This document shows, in pieces, positions 35,103 to 47,258 of a DNA stretch of 64,000 nucleotides. Position numbers and translations under genes: made by a program. Each line of letters begins with the position of its first letter. Position 1 is the first letter of the stretch. Source of the DNA: Acephala macrosclerotiorum (taxonomy: Eukaryota; Ascomycota; Leotiomycetes; Helotiales; Mollisiaceae). The stretch covers positions 39,810 through 103,809 of the forward strand of contig MU119397.1 of the NCBI GenBank assembly GCA_014904845.1, in the 5' to 3' direction. Under the pieces are notes generated by a model. It saw nothing but the letters and a program-made list of their open reading frames with translations, was not told the DNA's origin and searched no databases.

Positions 35103-36871
35103 ATGTCCCTTTTGTCCGTGACTCCAGCAGAGTCAGTCTTCTCTCGATGTTTTCAAGAACAGGCGCTGAAATAAAAACAGAGGTGTCAATATCACAGAAG
35201 ATGACTTGGCAGCTGTCGTTACTAAATTTGGCTACGAGTTCAAGGGCAATGAGCAAGCCGAATACACAACCCTCCTTGCCGCTACTTGCAATGCTATGAA
35301 ATTCGTTTCTGAGATGGATGGTCAGTTGGACAGCTTCTACTGACTACTATATGTCTTTGACTGAGCTAGACTACCAACCGGAACCGGACTTGAATTTGAC
35401 GCCGCGAGAGAACATGTAAGGGCTCCGTGGTGAAAATAAGGCTTTTGCTAAGATGATTAGCTACGTTCCCGGAAAGTCTGACAATCCCGACAACGCTTGG
35501 GTTCACCGTTTCACTTTGGCACATATGTCGCCAGCCTCTACAATCCTTCAAGGAAAGACAGTCTGCATTAAGGACAATATTTGTGTGGCAGGCGTCCCGT
35601 GTCTCATTGGGACTGACACTTTCACTGGCTGGGTTCCGAAAATGGATGCCACAGTTGTGAGCCGAATCCTAGATGCAGGTGGCATCATCAAGGGCAAAGC
35701 AGTTTGCGAGAATCTCAGCACAAGCGCTGCTGCGTATACAGCCGCCACTAGTCCAGTCAATAATCCTTATGCGAGAAGTTACAGTGCGGATGGCAGCAGT
35801 TCTGGTGGGAGGTAGATCTCGGAATTGGTGCCGACCAGGGAGGGCCAATTCGTATACAGTACCAGCCTCACTCTGCGGCCTTGTTGGATTCAAAGCTACG
35901 TTTGGCTTAGTTCCATATACTGGCTGTGTCAGCAACGAGGCAACAGTTGACTTTGTTGGCCCAATTACCAAGAATTGCTTGGATAACGCCTTGTTGCTGG
36001 AAGCTATTGCTGGTGTCGATGGACTCGATGACAGACAAGGAGCCAGAACACCCTTCCGTCACCAGGTTCCCAAGTACTCTCAATTGCTTCTAGAGACCAA
36101 GAAAATTGGTGTGAATGGGATGCGGATCGGAATCTTGAAGGAGAGTCTGACGTCCAAAGTACTTGATTCTGGTGTTGACAGCAAATCACGCTCTGCGGCC
36201 AAGGTCTTTGAAGAGTTGGGTGCAGTAGTTGATGAAGTCAGCATCCCGATGCATGAGATTGCACCCGCCTTGTTTCGAGCAGCAAGTCGGCAAGGAGGTA
36301 CCATGGGTAGGACGGGGAAAGCTTCGGGTCGTCGACAAGTTATGCTGACAGACCTGTATGAGAGGATGTTGCCTTGCACCGCAGCGGCAATAGAGAAGGT
36401 AGTGCGCAACCCCCAAATTAGTTGCGTTGTCTCTAATGTTCACTCCAGATGAGCCCTGTGAGCAAGAACACCGTTTTCAGTGGCGAATTCTGCTGGGAAA
36501 ATTTTCCACATGTGTACGCCAAGGCGGTGAATCTGTGTAGGAAGCTGAGTGAAGAGTACGACGACGTGCTCAAGAGATACGACGTTCTCATTATGCCCAC
36601 AACGATTACACCAGCAGATCCATTGCCTGCGGAAAGCGACCCAGTGATCACAAAGATGAGCAAAACGATTGGAAAACTCGACAACACTTGTCCATTCAAC
36701 GCAACAGGTCACCCAGCTCTGGCCTTTCCCATTGGATTTGTACCAGCGAAAGCTGATCAGAACGTACGAGTGCCTGCTAGCATGCAGATTGTGGGAAAGC
36801 ATTTCGACGAATTGAACTGCTTGAAAGTGGCATATGCGTGGGAGAATGCACGAAACTGGAAAGATTTTTGA
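35103..36871 (+). pseudogene. Amidase (amidase signature family) pseudogene
   Basis: Introns at 35321-35369, 35416-35460 and 36399-36448 connect pieces of an amidase that would hydrolyse amides with a Ser-Ser-Lys triad. The catalytic lysine region (VCIKDNI) and the GSSSGG loop remain. Damage: an in-frame TAA at 35172-35174; about 25 bases missing after GSSSGG (35813), which removes the cis-serine segment; the nucleophile serine of GADQGGS replaced by proline (CCA, 35845-35847); and a 5-base insertion just after, which shifts frame before ASLCGLVGFKATFGLVP. The rest, including SGRRQVMLTDLYERM and the C-terminus to 36871, is well preserved, so inactivation looks fairly recent. Changes are scattered and not mainly C-to-T, so RIP is not the obvious cause. 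Confidence 0.8.
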
Positions 36872-37371
36872 TGGTTTGACTTCTATCATGTACTGTAGAC
36901 ATTCAGCTCAGACAGTAATTGGAATTTCGTCATGTACTGCTCGTAGCAACCTCGCGACCTTCCACTTCACTCGCAGAAAAAAAGTGTCCCAAGGCGCTAA
37001 GGAAGAACTTGTCAACTTTGCAAGCATTATACAGTCGATATCTAGAATAGAAAGAAACTTAATGAGACTCGAGATGCTTACAGACTCTGGTTCGATTCGC
37101 CCAGCTTGGACTCATAGGCCTAACAAAAAGGGGTAGCGAGGCCAGAAATAATTCAGGGGTCAAAGATTACGGGAGTCCAAACAAGCAAAACCGTCGAACT
37201 ACCAAAATTTTCTCCAGGTGCTCGCATGACTGAGTCGTATCGACACACGACCACGGCTCGAATGTACCTGTATCACCAATCCTTTTTCGACTTAATTGTA
37301 TTTTGTCTCTTTTAGTTATCTGTGCAATTGTTCTTAATTCTTCACTCTTTTCTTGTACGATAATACCCAAA
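36872..37371. other. Intergenic, rpo41 promoter
   Basis: No coding frame is recognised. It should hold the rpo41 promoter and leader. Confidence 0.45.
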
Positions 37372-40300
37372 ATGCTAGTCCGAGCTGCACGTCGAAAAGC
37401 TCGCCCATCAACAATCCGAAGTAGACTCCTTTCCGAACAATTGAGCCTTCCGTGGCTATGCCCGACCTACAATACAGATCAAAGATGCCGGCGATGGGTC
37501 TCGATCGAAGCAGGGTCTCTGGGTCCTGCATTGCGGAAGAGAAGGGATTCGAACGATACTTCGACACAGACGCCTCGACGCGCAATGGCAACAGCAGCTG
37601 GATACACTCCCATGGATGATATACCCTTTGCAGGAATGAGTAATATGCCACCCACCTCTCCGAACCCGAATATCATGAACGATACATCGAGCGGCACCTA
37701 TGAAACTTTCTACGGGCATGCGCCGATATATCTGGGAGGCTCCAACGCAAGCCCTTCCGTGCGCATGCGAAGGGATCAAAACACTGGAATCACTGGAGAT
37801 CTGGCAGAGTTTCAATCTGTTTTTGATGCTTGCTTGCAGGTGGGGAGAATTCAGCGCGCTGGTGCCCTTCTCAAAAGAATGCTTAAAGTCGACCTACCAT
37901 ATATAGAGGTGAGGGCTTTGCAGAATCGATATCTGCGAGCTTCCGTGGAGCAAATAATGATGAACCCTACCGAGGCTGCAATGCAAGATTTACATAAATG
38001 GTTTGAGCTCCAAATACGATCGACGAAATTTCCTATGGACTTGGAGATGGTAGCGTATATGGTTAAGGCGTCACTTCAGTCACCAAAGAGAAGGAGAGAG
38101 AGACTTGTTCGCCGTTATATGGATATGCTTGATGAAGAGTCTGCATTGGAGCTTTACAAGGCAGAGATTTTGACGGACCACGAACTGAGTCTCATCACAC
38201 ACATTTATCCAAAGTACAATTACACTTCGGAGATTGGAGCGGAAGAGGAGGAGTTACAACCGCCCGAGAGTATCATGGAACCCTACGATCAAGACACGAC
38301 GCCAATGCCGATCCCCGACGTGAAGGCTACTGGCCAGAAAGGTATGGGCTTGAAGTCACTCAAGACTGCACTTTCGTTGTTTTCGACACTCCCAGCCGAA
38401 GGCGTCGACATTCTGAAAGCTAGCCCGGAAGAGAGGAGAGAGATACAAGCAAAACTCGAGAATGATGCCGTCAATTCAGCCATTGATAGATGGAGAAAAG
38501 AAAGCGGCCACCTTGCGAAAATGGGTTTGAACACGGCTCTTCAGACAAAATCTCTGGGGGGGAGGATGTGGAAATGGCAATTGGCCCTTGAAGAGTATTT
38601 GAAGGAGGAACTTGTTAAGATCGATGCAGCTGAGAATCCTGGCCCCCACAAATCGACAGAGGATCATGAACGGTGCTTGTACGGACCATTTTTGCGCATT
38701 TTACCGCCACAAAAACTTGCGGCTGTCACAATTCTCTCTACCATGAGTACTATAGGGTCTCAAGGCGCGGATAGAGGCGTGACTTTGTCGAACCTTATCA
38801 TGGCTATAGCTAAAAATGTCGAGGACGAAAGCACCTTCGAAACTCTCCAACGGAAGAAACGGAGCAAGATATGGCCGACAGCTAGAGTTAGTAAGAATAC
38901 CTTCACTGCAGAAGCTGTCCGCAAGGCAACCAGAGGCCACGGCGTTGGGTCTGTGGCAAAGTATGCGAGCCGCTTCTTAGACAATCATCAAGACGCCCCA
39001 TCATCCACGCAATACGAATGGCCCATGACGATGAGAGCGAAAGTGGGAGCATTTTTGATGTCAGCTTTAATTGAGGTGGCTCAAGTACCTGTGACTTTGA
39101 CACATCCTAAGACGAAGGAAATTGTCACACAGATGCAACCTGCGTTCGCGCACTCCTTTCAATATAAAATGGGCAAAAAGCTCGGGGTCGTGACGGCGAA
39201 CAAGGCTATAGTTGCTCAAATGAGGCGAGAGCCAGTCCACAGTCTTCTGGCTAAGCATTTGCCAATGTTGGTTGAACCTGAGCCATGGACGTTGTTCAAC
39301 AAGGGTGGCTTCATATCCCATCCTGGTAAAATCATGCGTATCAAGTCTGGCGACAAGGACCAAAGGCATTACGCTGAAGCCGCAATCGATCAGGGAGATA
39401 TGAAAACAATGTTCGATGGCTTGAATGCTCTAGGCAGGACTCCTTGGCGTATCAACCAACCCGTTTTCGATATCATGCTAGAAGCATGGAATTCTGGCGA
39501 AGCAATTGCCAACATACCCGCTGAAAATCCAAATTTGTCGATACCCCCAGAGCCCGAATCATCAAAAGATCCCCTTGAGCGGCGTCGGTGGATGCGGGCT
39601 GTCAAAAATGTCGAAAATTCTAGAAGTGGCATGCATTCGCAGCGCTGTTTCCAAAATTTCCAACTGGAAATTGCACGGGCGCTGAGGAGCGAACAGTTCT
39701 ACTTTCCACACAATATCGATTTTCGTGGACGAGCTTACCCCATTCCACCGTACCTCAATCACATGGGTGCTGATCATTGTAGAGGGTTACTGAAATTTGG
39801 TAAGGGCCGAGAACTCGGTGAGACCGGTCTAAAATGGCTCAAAATACACCTTTCCAACGTCTTCGGTTTCGACAAAGCAAGTCTGTCGGAGCGGGAAGAG
39901 TTTTCCATGAAGAATCTCAATTCGATAGTTGATTCTGCAACCAAACCCTTGACAGGTAGTCGTTGGTGGCTCGAGGCAGAGGACCCTTGGCAATGTCTCG
40001 CTGCTTGCATTGAGCTTAACAACGCGCTCAACTCTCCGGATCCGACACGGTTTGTTTCTCACCTACCTGTCCATCAAGATGGTACCTGCAATGGACTTCA
40101 ACACTACGCTGCTCTAGGTGGTGACGTATGGGGTGCTAAGCAGGTGAACTTGGAGCCTGGGGATCGACCTGCAGATGTTTACACAGCTGTCGCAGAACTT
40201 GTGAAAGCTCAGGTTGCTGAGGCGAAAGAGAAGGGGGATCCATTAGCAATGGTTCTCGATGGCAAAATTACTCGGAAAACAGTCAAGCAAACGGTCATGA

Positions 40301-41657
40301 CCAATGTATACGGTGTAACATACGTTGGGGCTAAAGCACAGGTCCGAAAACAGCTAGTCGCGGCGCATCCAAATCTTCCAAACAACGACAAGGTCAACCC
40401 GGCTGTCCTTTCTTCATATGTCGCTATAAGAATATTCACGGCTTTGTCTACTATGTTCAAGGGAGCCCATGATATACAGCACTGGCTTGGGGAGTGTGCC
40501 GGCAGAATCTCGACTTGTCTGACTCGTGAGCAGCTGGTACGTCTTGAGGGCGAATGGTCAAAACTTTCTACCGGAAAACGCGATAGCCCCACCAAAAAAG
40601 GATATACCCCCAAAATCGAAGATTTGATTCAATTCAAGTCCAGTGTCATTTGGACGAACCCAGTGCATATGCCAATAGTTCAACCATATCGAAATACGAA
40701 AGCCAGAAGTGTCGTCACAAACCTGCAGAGGCTCAACTTGTCAGAGCCCCATCGATCTGATCCGGTCAGCAAGCGAAAACAGCTGCAGGGCTTTCCACCA
40801 AATTTCATCCACTCGCTCGATGCCACGCACATGATTCTTTCGGCTCTGCGATGTGATGAGCTTGGGCTGTCATTCGCCGCAGTTCACGATTCTTTCTGGA
40901 CACACGCCTCGGATGTGGGTACGATGAATAAGGTGCTGAGGGATTCGTTCATTCAAATTCATAGCGACGATGTGATCGGACGTCTGGGTGCCGAATTCGC
41001 TGTTCGATACAGTGATGGCTTGTATCTCCGCAAGATCCCGGCATCCTCTCCAGCATACAAAAAGATCATCGAATGGCGTGCAGCTAGGACCTCTGAGCGT
41101 CAGCAGGGTAATGCTAGCCGAGGCCCCTCTCTTCGGGGAATTTATGTTGATGAGCTGAGATTGGAGTACGAGCGTCAAAAGCTACTGCGCTCGGAAGATC
41201 CCAGTGATGTCGAGAAAGGCAATGCGATGGTAACAGCCGCCAGTATTTTGGAGAAGGTTGATGCTTCAGGTGCGGATAGCCTTGACGCTGGTGTTGAGCT
41301 TGCTGGTCTTGGAGATGTGTCTTCTACGGCTCGATCCACTGTTGATGAGGGGGGTGGGTCACGTGATATAGACGATGGAGAGGTGGCCGATCAAGAGACT
41401 GAAGAGGTAGACTCGAACGACTTACTAGAAGAAACTATCGACGCAGATGCTCCGGAAACCAAATCTGCCTTCGAAAGGGCGTTGTCGTCAGAGAAGAGAT
41501 CGTACACGAACTTCACTCCGATTTGGCTCCCTCTCACATTTCCTCCAGTCCCCAAGAAAGTAAGTGGATCACCCTCCACACCGAGATCGTATTCTAACAA
41601 TTACAGGGTGAGTTCGATGTTTCACGATTGAAGAATAGCGACTACTTCTTTTCTTGA
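37372..41657 (+). CDS. rpo41: Mitochondrial DNA-directed RNA polymerase
   Basis: Exons 37372-41559 and 41607-41657 (47-nt intron) encode 1412 residues. This T7-phage-type single-subunit polymerase transcribes mitochondrial DNA. A mitochondrial presequence (LVRAARRKARPSTIRSRLL) leads a long N-terminal region, followed by the catalytic core: NIDFRGRAYP, motif A HQDGTCNGLQHY with D903, motif B KQTVMTNVYG with K972 and Y980, GFPPNFIHSLDATH, and motif C VHDSFWTH with D1173. All catalytic residues are intact. The small second exon restores the family's usual ending, LKNSDYFFS, which the unspliced frame lacks. An acidic linker (about residues 1290-1370) interrupts the C-terminal part. The start is the ATG that opens the presequence; homologues are named cyt-5 in Neurospora. 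Confidence 0.95.
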
Positions 41658-42751
41658 TTCAGAGCGTTTCATGTAGCATCATTACTTGCTGTTTTGGCTG
41701 CACTTTACTGTATGGACGGAAGACGGGTAGGGGAGTCTGATTGTTTTGATAGACATGTAGCATAGCGACGGTATTGGCATTTACGGGCGTTAGAAGCTCC
41801 GTGCTCTTGAGCGCGATAGAATTGACCAATTTGGTCGAGATGTAAATCAGAAGCAAGAGGCCCTTGCTCTAGAGTCACGGGCGATTCGTATTACCCCACA
41901 ACTCCCCCACAGGCAAATTATAATTTATATAAAAACCATTTCCTCATGCATGCACTCTATCCAAGTTTTAAAAAATGTGAAGCTACATTTTTATATCCCG
42001 TGCGTAAGGACTATGACCGTATCTAATAGCGAATAGCCCCTTATCCGATCAAGGATCTCAATCATTTGAAGGGCTGACGAAAACAGTTCATCCTTTGACA
42101 CTAACGAGCACTGTATCCGTACAGCGTGGAGGCTGCCAGTTACTGACGTCGAACATTGGTGGTTTGGGGCCAGCAGCCAGCTTCCTTACCACGATCACGA
42201 ATACTGCTCCTGCTATCGTCACAACGTGGATTTGCGCGTAGCCGTCGAAATGGATGCTGTGAGAATGTGTTGAAGATGACAAGGCAGAATTGGATATGGC
42301 GGTGAAGGAGAGATAACTTCAACATTTATATATAGTCCGTCATGAGCCGCCTTCAAGAAAGAAGAAAGATCTTCAAGATCCATGAAAGAAACAACCTTCC
42401 CACTGGAGATTCTGCTCCAGATATCATTTCCTGCAGCATTTAGAACTTACGACTTTGTTCGACTTGAGATCAGCAACAACTCTCAATGAGCAGGAGAACT
42501 TGACACTTGAGAGGAAAGCCACAGATAATTGTTCGTTGAGTTGCTTTAATAGATTGTCTGTCAATTACAAACTGCTCTCGAATTGTTTCAAAATCAATGT
42601 CGTGCAAAAAGAGATGTGACGAATGCCCTGAATCCTGGGGTAGCTTCACCCCACTAACCTTAAATGTCCAGGCTATCAAACCGATATCAAAATATACGTT
42701 CTGACAAGGTCAACAACCAACATCGAGACTTATAACTGAACATCTTTCAAG
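41658..42751. other. Intergenic region
   Basis: No supported gene lies in about 1.1 kb. A 64-codon minus-strand frame (42088-42282) has a hydrophobic stretch but no ATG. TATA-like sequence occurs near 42330 on the minus side, so a small gene cannot be excluded. Confidence 0.45.
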
Positions 42752-43808
42752 ATGGGAGACTCAACAGTAGACCCAGAATCTCTCGTCCCAGCATTCAAGC
42801 TCACTCGCCTCTTAAATCAAGGTAAACAAACCTCTCTTGTGCCCTGCTACCCCTCCACTCCACACCCTCTAACAAGAACCACCAGATCAAGCTGGCCGCC
42901 GCAGCGTCCTATACGGCACCATCAACAGTTCGCCTGCGATTCTAATCCTCGAACGAGCGCCCTTTCCAACCTCCCGATCTTACCTCTCTTTCCTCCCTAC
43001 TTCCCTCCTAAGTCTCAAAAATCTCGGCGCAAACGATGTCTACTTCTGGTACCTCGCCAACAGTTCTCCCCACAAATCCACAACAGAAAAGCCAGAGGAT
43101 GTTGCGGATTTGAAGATCAATCTCATATACCCGTGTACAGAACAGCATGTTAAGAAATATAGCAAGCAGGGCGTACGGATGGTTGTTGAGACGCCAGACA
43201 TTTATAGAGAGAAGGTTAAGCCTTATATGCTGGCGAAGAGGGAGCAGGGACGGCTGAACTGGGTGTGGAATATTATTGATGGGAAGACAGAGGTTGAAGA
43301 TGTGATTTATAGGACACCGAAAGGCCGAGATGGAGATGAGGGATTCCTGTTACTTCCTGACTTGAACTGGGATAGAAAGACGATGGAGGGTCTGCATTTA
43401 CTCGGGCTGGTAGAGAGAAAGGATATCTGGAGCTTGAGAGATCTCAAGAAGAAGCACTTATCGTGGCTGAGGCACATGAGGGAGAATTTTGTCCAGGCTA
43501 CGGTTAAGACATATCCGGAGCTGGAGGAGGATCAACTGAAGCTGTACGTGCATTACCAGCCGACGTATTACCACTTCCACATCCACATTGTGCATGTGGC
43601 ATTAGAGGCTGGCGGTACACAGGCTACAGCAAAGGCCATTGGGTTGGAGAGTATCATGGAGCAACTGGAGATGATGGATGGAGACGAAAATGCGGGTATG
43701 GAAAGGATCGAGTTACATTATACAGTGGGGGAAGCTAGTGAGCTATGGACGGAAATCTTTGAGCCTCTGAAGAAGACGAGGCTTGGTATAGCTTCTCAAC
43801 CGCAATGA
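42752..43808 (+). CDS. Scavenger mRNA decapping enzyme, DcpS type
   Basis: Exons 42752-42821 and 42886-43808 (64-nt intron, phase 1) encode 330 residues. DcpS/Dcs1 hydrolyses the m7G cap left after 3'-to-5' mRNA decay. The N-terminal domain contains NDVYFWYLANSS and the conserved INLIYPCTEQHVKKYS; the central part has LLLPDLNWDR; the C-terminal HIT domain has the histidine triad HFHIHIVHV (H253, H255, H257, H260). Length and order match the family. Splicing is needed to connect LLNQ to DQAGRRSVLYG. Its last 74 coding bases overlap the end of the GILT gene on the other strand. Confidence 0.93.
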
Positions 43809-44689
43809 TAAGATCATTGACACCAGGTCCATTGGGACAATCCCTCCATTTTCCTCCGTCTCGGATGCAGTATATTTCTTCGTTCAGTCGTACTGTGCAG
43901 GAGTTGATTACACCTGCATCTTTCGTTCTTCGTATGCTGTCTCGCAACAAGCCCATGCCTAAACCGCCATTATCTGCTATTGAGCATTCGTTCAGTTTGT
44001 CGAAATCGATGCCATGTTCGAGAGCGCAGTCTTCGACCAAGCTCTTAGATGGAATATCGTGGTAGTCTCGGGTCATGCACATCGTAAATCCGAGATAGAT
44101 CTGCTAGCAGATTAGCGAATGGCATGATATATAGACACAAGAGGGAGGGGGGTTTTCCCACCTTAGGATCTGGGTATAATTTTGCTGCACAAAGCTCTAT
44201 GATGTTACCCAAGCACTCCTCAGGGCCGTGCATGCAGTCGACTCCATCATTGTCTGTTGGTGTACCAATATATGAGAGGGTAAAGTTGACCTTGTCGATG
44301 ACTCTTTGCATAGTAGGCAGTACCAGCATTTTCAGGCAGTCCTAGTGTAGATATTAGAATCTGATTCGCAGATACTGGCATGTGAGCACAACCTTCGCAT
44401 CAGGGCATTTGCTCATGATGTGTGCCTCTAATGGCACAAGAGGTTTGTCGTCCAGAATCTGTACGGGAGAAAAAAGCGTGGTCCCTTGATTATGGCATGG
44501 CATATGGAAAGTATAGCCTTTGAATACTGTCGACCATGCGAAATAGCACACGGCGACAAGACCAAAAGCAATAGCTAGGGGTCTATTTCTGCGGCTTGGT
44601 GATCGAATAAACATTGTTTCGTCCTTCTCATTCTCCATAATCGGGTGTTTGAGATCGCTGGCGACGGTAGGCAACATATTGGGCTTCAT
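43735..44689 (-). CDS. GILT-family thiol reductase-like protein
   Basis: Exons 44689-44393, 44341-44162 and 44100-43735 (introns 51 and 61 nt, both phase 0) give 280 residues. Gamma-interferon-inducible lysosomal thiol reductase family members reduce protein disulfides in acidic compartments. The family signature C-x-H-G-x2-E-C-x2-N-x4-C is complete (CMHGPEECLGN and on to C). The usual CxxC active site is replaced by CPDAKDC, six positions apart, with the first intron falling between K and D. One hydrophobic segment (AIAFGLVAVCYFAW) after a basic cytosolic tail predicts a type II membrane protein in the endomembrane system. The C-terminal 74 coding bases overlap the decapping gene. Confidence 0.8.
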
Positions 44690-44947
44690 ATTGATGGATC
44701 CATAGATGAGATGAAGTTGAAGATGTGAGAAGCCCCCAGTGCTCGATGTCCCAAGTGATCAAAAAGCGAGACATACCTAAGGTGGGTGACCCTTGTTCGG
44801 CTAAACTTACCCCGTCGTCATTCGTCATTCACTCGGTTCACCCCCCCAGAGCCTCGCATCAATTCTGCACTAAGGACCAGGCTGAGTCCGTACCTTAATC
44901 AACTCTGCCGTCTCTCTTGATTGCAACTCCCATGTTGGATAGTTTCA

Positions 44948-46767
44948 ATGGCTACAACAAGGGAGTCTTTGGACGACTTCCTCGCCAAGTTGCGAGTTGA
45001 TATTCCAACCCTTCATAATTTGGCAAAGAAGTTTTCCACTACCTACACCTTTTTGGCGGCACAGTCCCAAGACCAATTCTTGCCTACGCCGATTTCGGAT
45101 AGTGTTCTGCGGTCTTCAGGGGAGGCAAAGGGAAGGTGAGTCGAGTCTTTTGTGCTTCATTTACCATGTGATATGGTTCTGGCTTCTGCATTTGCTTTCA
45201 AATTTGACATCCGGGACCTCTGCTACAAACGGTCGCGTGCATCTTGTGCTGACGAGTCGATAGGTACTTGGCGATTGATATGTAACCTCAGATTTTCCCC
45301 ATTTCAGAGAGAGATGCTAATTTTCCACAGCGGTGGCACAAATCTCAGAGTCGGCTTCATTGAGTTGTTGGGCCATAAGCCAGACCGAGCAAAGAATGGC
45401 TCTCTGGTCACGGAGCTCAGTGTCGAGGATGGGTCACGTGTCGTAAGACATCTAGAGAAGTCATGGCCTATTGGGGAGCAATTGAAGCAGAATAAGGATG
45501 CAGAGGATCTCTTTCAGTGGATTGGAAAGTGCATGGTTGAGGTAGTGCAAGATGGTTGCAAGAAGTGGCCTGGAGAGATGCATGGGACTATTCCACTCGG
45601 AGTCACATTCTCATTTCCCATGATGTTGGTACTCACTTGTCCATGCAAGCTCTATGCTAATCAGTTTACAGCCAACATACGTTATCCGATGCTACTTTAA
45701 TGGCTATGGGTAAGGGCTTTGCCATTACCTCGAAGCTCGATCTAGGCAAGCAACTCCAGCTCGGATACGAAAATGCTCGGACTCAGGAACTGCCGCAAAT
45801 CGAAATGACAGCAATAGCAAACGACACTGTCTCGACCCTGATCTCCTTCACCTACCAATATGGAGGTAATCCCCGCCATAGACCAGCGATGGGACTCATT
45901 GTAGGCACTGGCTGCAATGCTACTATTCCTATGGCACTCAACAAGCTACATCCGAGCAAGAGACCAACAAAGGTTAAGGTTTTAGATGGCTCCAATGAAG
46001 GTAAGGATCTGAAGATTGCGGTCAATACGGAATGGACTATCAAAGGTGCTGCTGGACCTCTGCGCGAGCTAAATCTGATCACTAGCTGGGATGATACTTT
46101 AAGCGGAGAGTGTGAAATTCCAGGTTTCCAACCATTTGAGTTTATGACAGCGGGACGATATCTTGGGGAACTAGGCCGAATCATCGTCCTCGATTACTTC
46201 ACCAAATACCTTCAAATACAAGCTTCAAGTCTTCCGCCAGCCCTCACTCAGCGACACGGTCTTACAACCAGCTTCCTCGGTAACCTCGGCCCACACCTAG
46301 CGAAGAAGAGCGAACCCTCAATGGTCAAGCAACTACAAGCTGAACTCCCACCTGCAGGTCCATCATGGGACTGGACAGAGGAAACAGCAGCAATTGTCTA
46401 TGCGATCGCCAAGGCAGTCGAGATTCGTGCTTCAGGTCTCGCTGCAGCAGCTATCATCGGACTACTCGGTTGTGCAGACGAGATTCACCTCTCCGCCCCG
46501 CTCAGTGAAGTCGCAAACGGCAATGGCTCTTCTGAAGACAAGACGCCTGATGTGGATGAGTTGTTGGTTGGCTATACGGGTGGCTGTATCGTGCATTTCC
46601 AGGACTACCTCGAAGACTGCCAAGACTTCCTCGATGAGATCATGACTGCAGAATTCGGTGACGAGGCCAGAGTACCGAGAGTGGTATTGCAACCTTGCCA
46701 TGATGGAGGGATCATCGGAGCAGGCATCTTGGCCGGTACTGTGCAGAGTGTCACTCATGATGCATAG
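44948..46767 (+). CDS. Atypical hexokinase-family protein (XprF/HxkC-like)
   Basis: Exons 44948-45135, 45264-45281, 45331-45624 and 45672-46767 encode 531 residues. The hexokinase fold is clear: the phosphate loop LAIDIGGTNLRVGF, FSFPMIQ, ANDTV and VGTGCNA. The phosphate loop is assembled across an 18-nt exon. Where ordinary hexokinases have WTKGF this protein has MGKGF, and the FSFPMIQHTLSDATL stretch resembles the fungal regulatory hexokinase-like proteins (Aspergillus XprF, HxkC), which affect protease expression or carbon starvation response and are not proven sugar kinases. The lysine and the aspartate of ANDTV are kept, so activity cannot be ruled out. The start is ATG 44948; the frame upstream opens only at TTG. 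Confidence 0.85.
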
Positions 46768-47258
46768 AACTCGCCAGCTTGAATCTCTAGATTTCAGCTA
46801 CTCACTTAGATAGAGCAGCGAGAATTTAGATTTGAAAGCCAGCGAAGATCTTAAGATTAGAAATGCATAATGACAGATACATGGAAGGGGAATTGCATAT
46901 TGGAATATTGGCGTTGGTGCTGCATAGAGAGCGATTTTGATTTTGATTCTAGCAAGCGATGTGCTAGATGATTTGGCATGAAGACTCTTTGCGAAGCTCA
47001 TAGCAAAACTCTCAAAGTGATGGGCATAGCATAGCATGATCTGAAATGAAGCAATGGCCATTGGCCTCTTTACAGTAGCTCTGTCTGCATTATTTCAAGC
47101 TTGAGTTATATAATGCGAAGTCGTGATGTTGCTTCAGTATTCTTATCGTAGATTTCATAAAAGAAAGAGCGGAAGTAGATTGACTCTCGAAAGGCACTCA
47201 GATGGCCCTAATGTCATTGTTATACAAATTATTCTATGATACTTCAGTTTTGATTCCC
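46768..47258. other. Convergent intergenic region
   Basis: It lies between the 3' ends of the hexokinase-like gene and cef1. No gene is recognised. Confidence 0.5.

Noticed and set aside
35811..35860. Intron (GT at 35812 to AG at 35859) repairing the amidase
   Set aside because: The segment itself reads as the conserved VDLGIGADQGG region of the enzyme, so removing it would delete the catalytic signature; it is damaged coding sequence.
42088..42282. Small membrane protein on the minus strand
   Set aside because: The frame has no ATG and no conserved feature beyond one hydrophobic run.
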